From: Schleiferiaceae bacterium
GTDB taxonomy: Bacteria; Bacteroidota; Bacteroidia; Flavobacteriales; Schleiferiaceae
Assembly (NCBI GenBank): GCA_028357285.1
Contig: JAOMWM010000004.1
Location: 1 to 64,000, forward strand
Direction: 5' to 3'
Length of the DNA: 64,000 bases
The notes beneath the pieces are model-generated. The model was given only the letters and a program-made list of their open reading frames with translations, did not search any database and was not told the DNA's origin. Made by a program: the position numbers and the translations under genes. Below, one piece after another: positions 61,191 through 64,000 of the stretch. Every line of letters begins with the position of its first letter. The first letter of the stretch is position 1.

Positions 61191-64000
61191 CTAGTTTATC
61201 ACCTTTGGCTGGAGTTTATCGTGCTGTTCTAGTACTTGCAACAAGTCACGAGTAATAGTGACTTTGAATTCTTTTACAGGCAGCTTTATATCTAGTTTTT
61301 CTTCTAAATCTATCACATGTAGTTTCACTCGTTTTTTCCCGGGATACAGCGCCAAAAGCCCATGAAGCTCATCAACCAATGGCGTAGTCAGTTGTTGTAA
61401 GTCCAGTTTAATTTCTAGACTCTTACTGCTTTCCTCTAATACTTCCGAAAGTAAACGCACCTCTGCAACATCAACGCTCAAACGTTCTATAAAGCCTTCG
61501 CCTTGGCGTTGATTAAACTTCCTGCCGCGTGCTCTTATATAGAGTAATTGCTCGTTATCAAAGAAGTGACGGAACTTCAGGTAATCTTCGCCAAAGAGCT
61601 TGAATTCATAATCTCCATGAAAATCCTCGAGTCTGAATATCCCCCAACCTTTTCCCATTTTAGAAATGCGATGTTGGGCATCGGTTACTATCCCGGCGAC
61701 GGTTACATCCCGGCCCAATATGCTTTCGACATTATTCAAACGGCTTAAAGAGGCGTTACAGAAATATTTAATCTCTGTTCTAAAGTCATCAAGCGGGTGA
61801 GAACTAAGGTACATCCCATTGATCTCCTTTTCCTTTTTAAGTGCAACGATTGACGGCCATTCAGGTACTTCTGGCATAGTAGGCGGTGGTAATTCTTCTC
61901 CAGATCCTTCACCAAAAAGTGAAGCTTGTGCACTTTCCGCATCATTTTTCTTGCCTTGTACGTATTTGATTGCTTTTTCTACAAAACTCCGTCCGCCTTC
62001 TTCCTCTGAGAAATACATCGCACGATGCGTGGACTCGAAATCATCCATTGCACCGCCAAGAATAAGGCATTCGATCGTTTTTCTATTGGCTTGACGGAGA
62101 TCCATGCGCTCTAATAAATCGAAGAGATTTTTGAATTGGCCACCAGTTTCGCGTTGTGCGATAATTTCCCGGACTGCATTTTCACCTACACCTTTCATAC
62201 CTCCCATTCCAAATCGAACTGCACCTTTTGGGTTTACCGCAAAACGTAATAAACTTTCATTCACAGAAGGACCCAATACTTGTACACCGATGCGGCGGCA
62301 TTCTTCCATAAAGAAGGTCACAGTCTTCAAATCGGACATGTTATTTGACAAGACCGAGGCCATAAATTCAGCAGGATAATGTGCTTTAAGGTAAGCCGTT
62401 TGATAGGCTACCCAAGCGTAACATGTAGAATGCGATTTGTTAAATGCGTATGAAGCGAATGCCTCCCAATCTTTCCAGACCTTCTCGAGCACGTCCCTAT
62501 GGTGACCACGTTCTTCGCCGCCGTCTAAGAACATTGGCTTAAGCTTATCTATGATATGTTTTTGCTTCTTACCCATACCCTTACGAAGCATATCGGCTTG
62601 ACCTTTTGAAAAACCAGCCAATTCCTGCGACAAAAGCATTACTTGCTCTTGATAGACAGTAATTCCGTATGTTTCTTTGAGCTTGCCCTCCATAGCATCT
62701 AAATCGTAAACGATTTCCTTACGGCCGTGTTTTCGATCGATAAATTCAGGTATATATTCAAGTGGCCCTGGACGATACAATGCGTTCATTGCAATGAGAT
62801 CAGCAAACTCTGTAGGCTTCAGCTCTTTGAGGTATTTCTGCATTCCAGCACTTTCGTATTGGAAAATACCAACAGTTTCTCCTCGTTGAAATAATTCGTA
62901 GGTTTTCGTGTCATCAAGCGGAAAACTATCTGGGTCTAAATCTACATCGTGACGCTGTTTGACTAAACGGCAAGCCTCTTTGATTATGGTCAACGTGCGA
63001 AGGCCTAAGAAATCCATTTTAAGCAGACCGGCGTCTTCTACAACAGAGTTGTCGAACTGGGTACACCACATTTCTGAATCCTTCGCACGAGCCACTGGAA
63101 CTAATTCTCGAATGTCACTAGGCGTTATGATTACTCCACATGCATGAATACCGGTATTTCGAACCGAACCTTCCAAAACACGAGCTTGGTTAATAGTGGT
63201 TGCCTCAAGCGATTCACCTTCGGAAAGTGATTTTAACTGTCGAACCATACCTGCTTCTTCTGAACCAAATTTGCTCCGCAGTTGCTTGTCATCTAATTCC
63301 CAGAGCTTTTTAAGCTTTGTCATATCTGGAATTAGCTTTGCAATACGATCCGTATCCGGTAATGGCAATTCTAACACTCTTCCAGCATCACGAATGGAGC
63401 TCTTTGCTGCCATCGTACCATAAGTAATGATTTGGGCCACCTGAGAGGAGCCATATTTATCAATAACATACTGAATAACCTTATCGCGACCTTCGTCGTC
63501 AAAGTCAATATCAATATCGGGTAGTGATACACGTTCCGGATTCAAAAAACGTTCGAACAGCAGGTCATATTTAATGGGGTCAACATTTGTAATTCCCGTA
63601 CAATAAGCTACCGCAGAGCCAGCTGCAGAACCACGCCCCGGTCCCACACTAACTCCCATTTGCCGCGCAGCTTCACAAAAATCTTGTACGATCAAGAAAT
63701 ACCCAGGATAACCAGTACGTGCGATGGTCTCAAGCTCAAAGTCTAAACGTTCGCCAATTTCCGTTGATAAGTCTTCATAGCGAGTTTTAGCACCTTCGTA
63801 AGTCAAATGTCGTAAGTAAGCATTTTCACCACGTTGTCCGCCATCAATCTTGTCTTGAGGATCTTGGAATTGCTCAGGTATATCAAATTCAGGCAGCAAA
63901 ACATCACGCTCAAGAGGATATAACTCTATTTTATCTAAAATTTCTTTTGTTGTGTTTAGTGCTTCAGGCAAATCGGAAAACAACTCAACCATTTCCTCTT
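61191..64000 (-). CDS. dnaE: DNA polymerase III alpha subunit (5' end outside window)
   Basis: Replicative polymerase, C-terminal 935 or so residues. The visible part has GPGRGSAAGSAVAYCTG, SLPDIDIDFDDEGRDKV (the catalytic acidic triad region), GVIITPSD, MDFLGLRTLTII, the LYRPGPLEYIPEF finger region, KGMGKKQKHI and the OB fold near the end (GRDVTVAGIVTDAQHRIS). The N-terminal PHP domain and start lie off the right edge, upstream on the minus strand. Ends one base before the dioxygenase gene start, so those two are closely arranged. Confidence 0.97.
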   Translation of the reverse strand, partial: EEMVELFSDLPEALNTTKEILDKIELYPLERDVLLPEFDIPEQFQDPQDKIDGGQRGENAYLRHLTYEGAKTRYEDLSTEIGERLDFELETIARTGYPGYFLIVQDFCEAARQMGVSVGPGRGSAAGSAVAYCTGITNVDPIKYDLLFERFLNPERVSLPDIDIDFDDEGRDKVIQYVIDKYGSSQVAQIITYGTMAAKSSIRDAGRVLELPLPDTDRIAKLIPDMTKLKKLWELDDKQLRSKFGSEEAGMVRQLKSLSEGESLEATTINQARVLEGSVRNTGIHACGVIITPSDIRELVPVARAKDSEMWCTQFDNSVVEDAGLLKMDFLGLRTLTIIKEACRLVKQRHDVDLDPDSFPLDDTKTYELFQRGETVGIFQYESAGMQKYLKELKPTEFADLIAMNALYRPGPLEYIPEFIDRKHGRKEIVYDLDAMEGKLKETYGITVYQEQVMLLSQELAGFSKGQADMLRKGMGKKQKHIIDKLKPMFLDGGEERGHHRDVLEKVWKDWEAFASYAFNKSHSTCYAWVAYQTAYLKAHYPAEFMASVLSNNMSDLKTVTFFMEECRRIGVQVLGPSVNESLLRFAVNPKGAVRFGMGGMKGVGENAVREIIAQRETGGQFKNLFDLLERMDLRQANRKTIECLILGGAMDDFESTHRAMYFSEEEGGRSFVEKAIKYVQGKKNDAESAQASLFGEGSGEELPPPTMPEVPEWPSIVALKKEKEINGMYLSSHPLDDFRTEIKYFCNASLSRLNNVESILGRDVTVAGIVTDAQHRISKMGKGWGIFRLEDFHGDYEFKLFGEDYLKFRHFFDNEQLLYIRARGRKFNQRQGEGFIERLSVDVAEVRLLSEVLEESSKSLEIKLDLQQLTTPLVDELHGLLALYPGKKRVKLHVIDLEEKLDIKLPVKEFKVTITRDLLQVLEQHDKLQPKVIN

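Overview
The window looks like chromosomal DNA of a Bacteroidota bacterium, probably a flavobacterium-like (Flavobacteriales) lineage. The evidence is four secreted proteins with C-terminal type IX secretion (T9SS) sorting domains, many SpII lipoproteins, an S46 dipeptidyl-peptidase, a DUF5686 outer-membrane protein, a monomeric isocitrate dehydrogenase, few Shine-Dalgarno sequences, and promoters of the Bacteroidota type (-7 box TAnnTTTG, about 19 nt after a -33 TTG). I cannot name the genus from sequence alone.

Layout. 1-8.8 kb: pyrD (cut by the window edge), smpB and pcm on the minus strand; then a lipoprotein, a polyprenyl-phosphate sugar transferase, 3-hydroxyacyl-CoA dehydrogenase and a secreted C1 peptidase; PAP2 phosphatase/START-like pair; MFS transporter; tRNA-Met(CAT). 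8.86-14.29 kb: a roughly 5.3 kb integrative element in the tRNA gene. 14.3-36 kb: core and surface genes (PAP2, glyA, MauG-like peroxidase, S46 DPP11-like peptidase, TlpA-like lipoprotein, fabG, sucD, mnmE, CotH and LamG T9SS proteins, PnuC-like, HD hydrolase, PepSY-TM, TspO, VIT1, rluF, thiamine-binding protein). 36-46 kb: icd, esterase, secreted GH13 amylase, a degenerate DEAD-box-like protein, PlsC, DUF5686, CsgG-like protein. 46-52.9 kb: two overlapping Crp-type regulators, small unknown genes, an AlbA_2-domain protein, TrmH, and a run of small conserved genes. 52.9-64 kb: a three-gene wbpE-wbpD-wbpI-like sugar-nucleotide cluster, a 1349-aa secreted hydrolase/beta-helix protein, trxA, a secreted intradiol-dioxygenase-like protein and dnaE (5' end outside the window).

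The most unusual region is the island. It is bounded by an imperfect 104/105-bp direct repeat made of the 5' half of tRNA-Met plus its promoter. The element therefore sits in the 5' side of the tRNA and re-supplies a promoter and 5' half, the reverse of the usual 3'-half arrangement. At the right end the displaced tRNA promoter points straight at the integrase. The island encodes a tyrosine integrase, a 491-aa protein with an apparent winged-helix N-terminus and family-A-polymerase-like motifs A, B and C, two paralogous exported proteins sharing an almost identical leader, a repeat-rich BspA-like lipoprotein, and an in-frame remnant of a second, diverged integrase 3' end. Paired TGTCAGT repeats near both ends look like integrase arm sites. 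I see no known defence or resistance gene in it.
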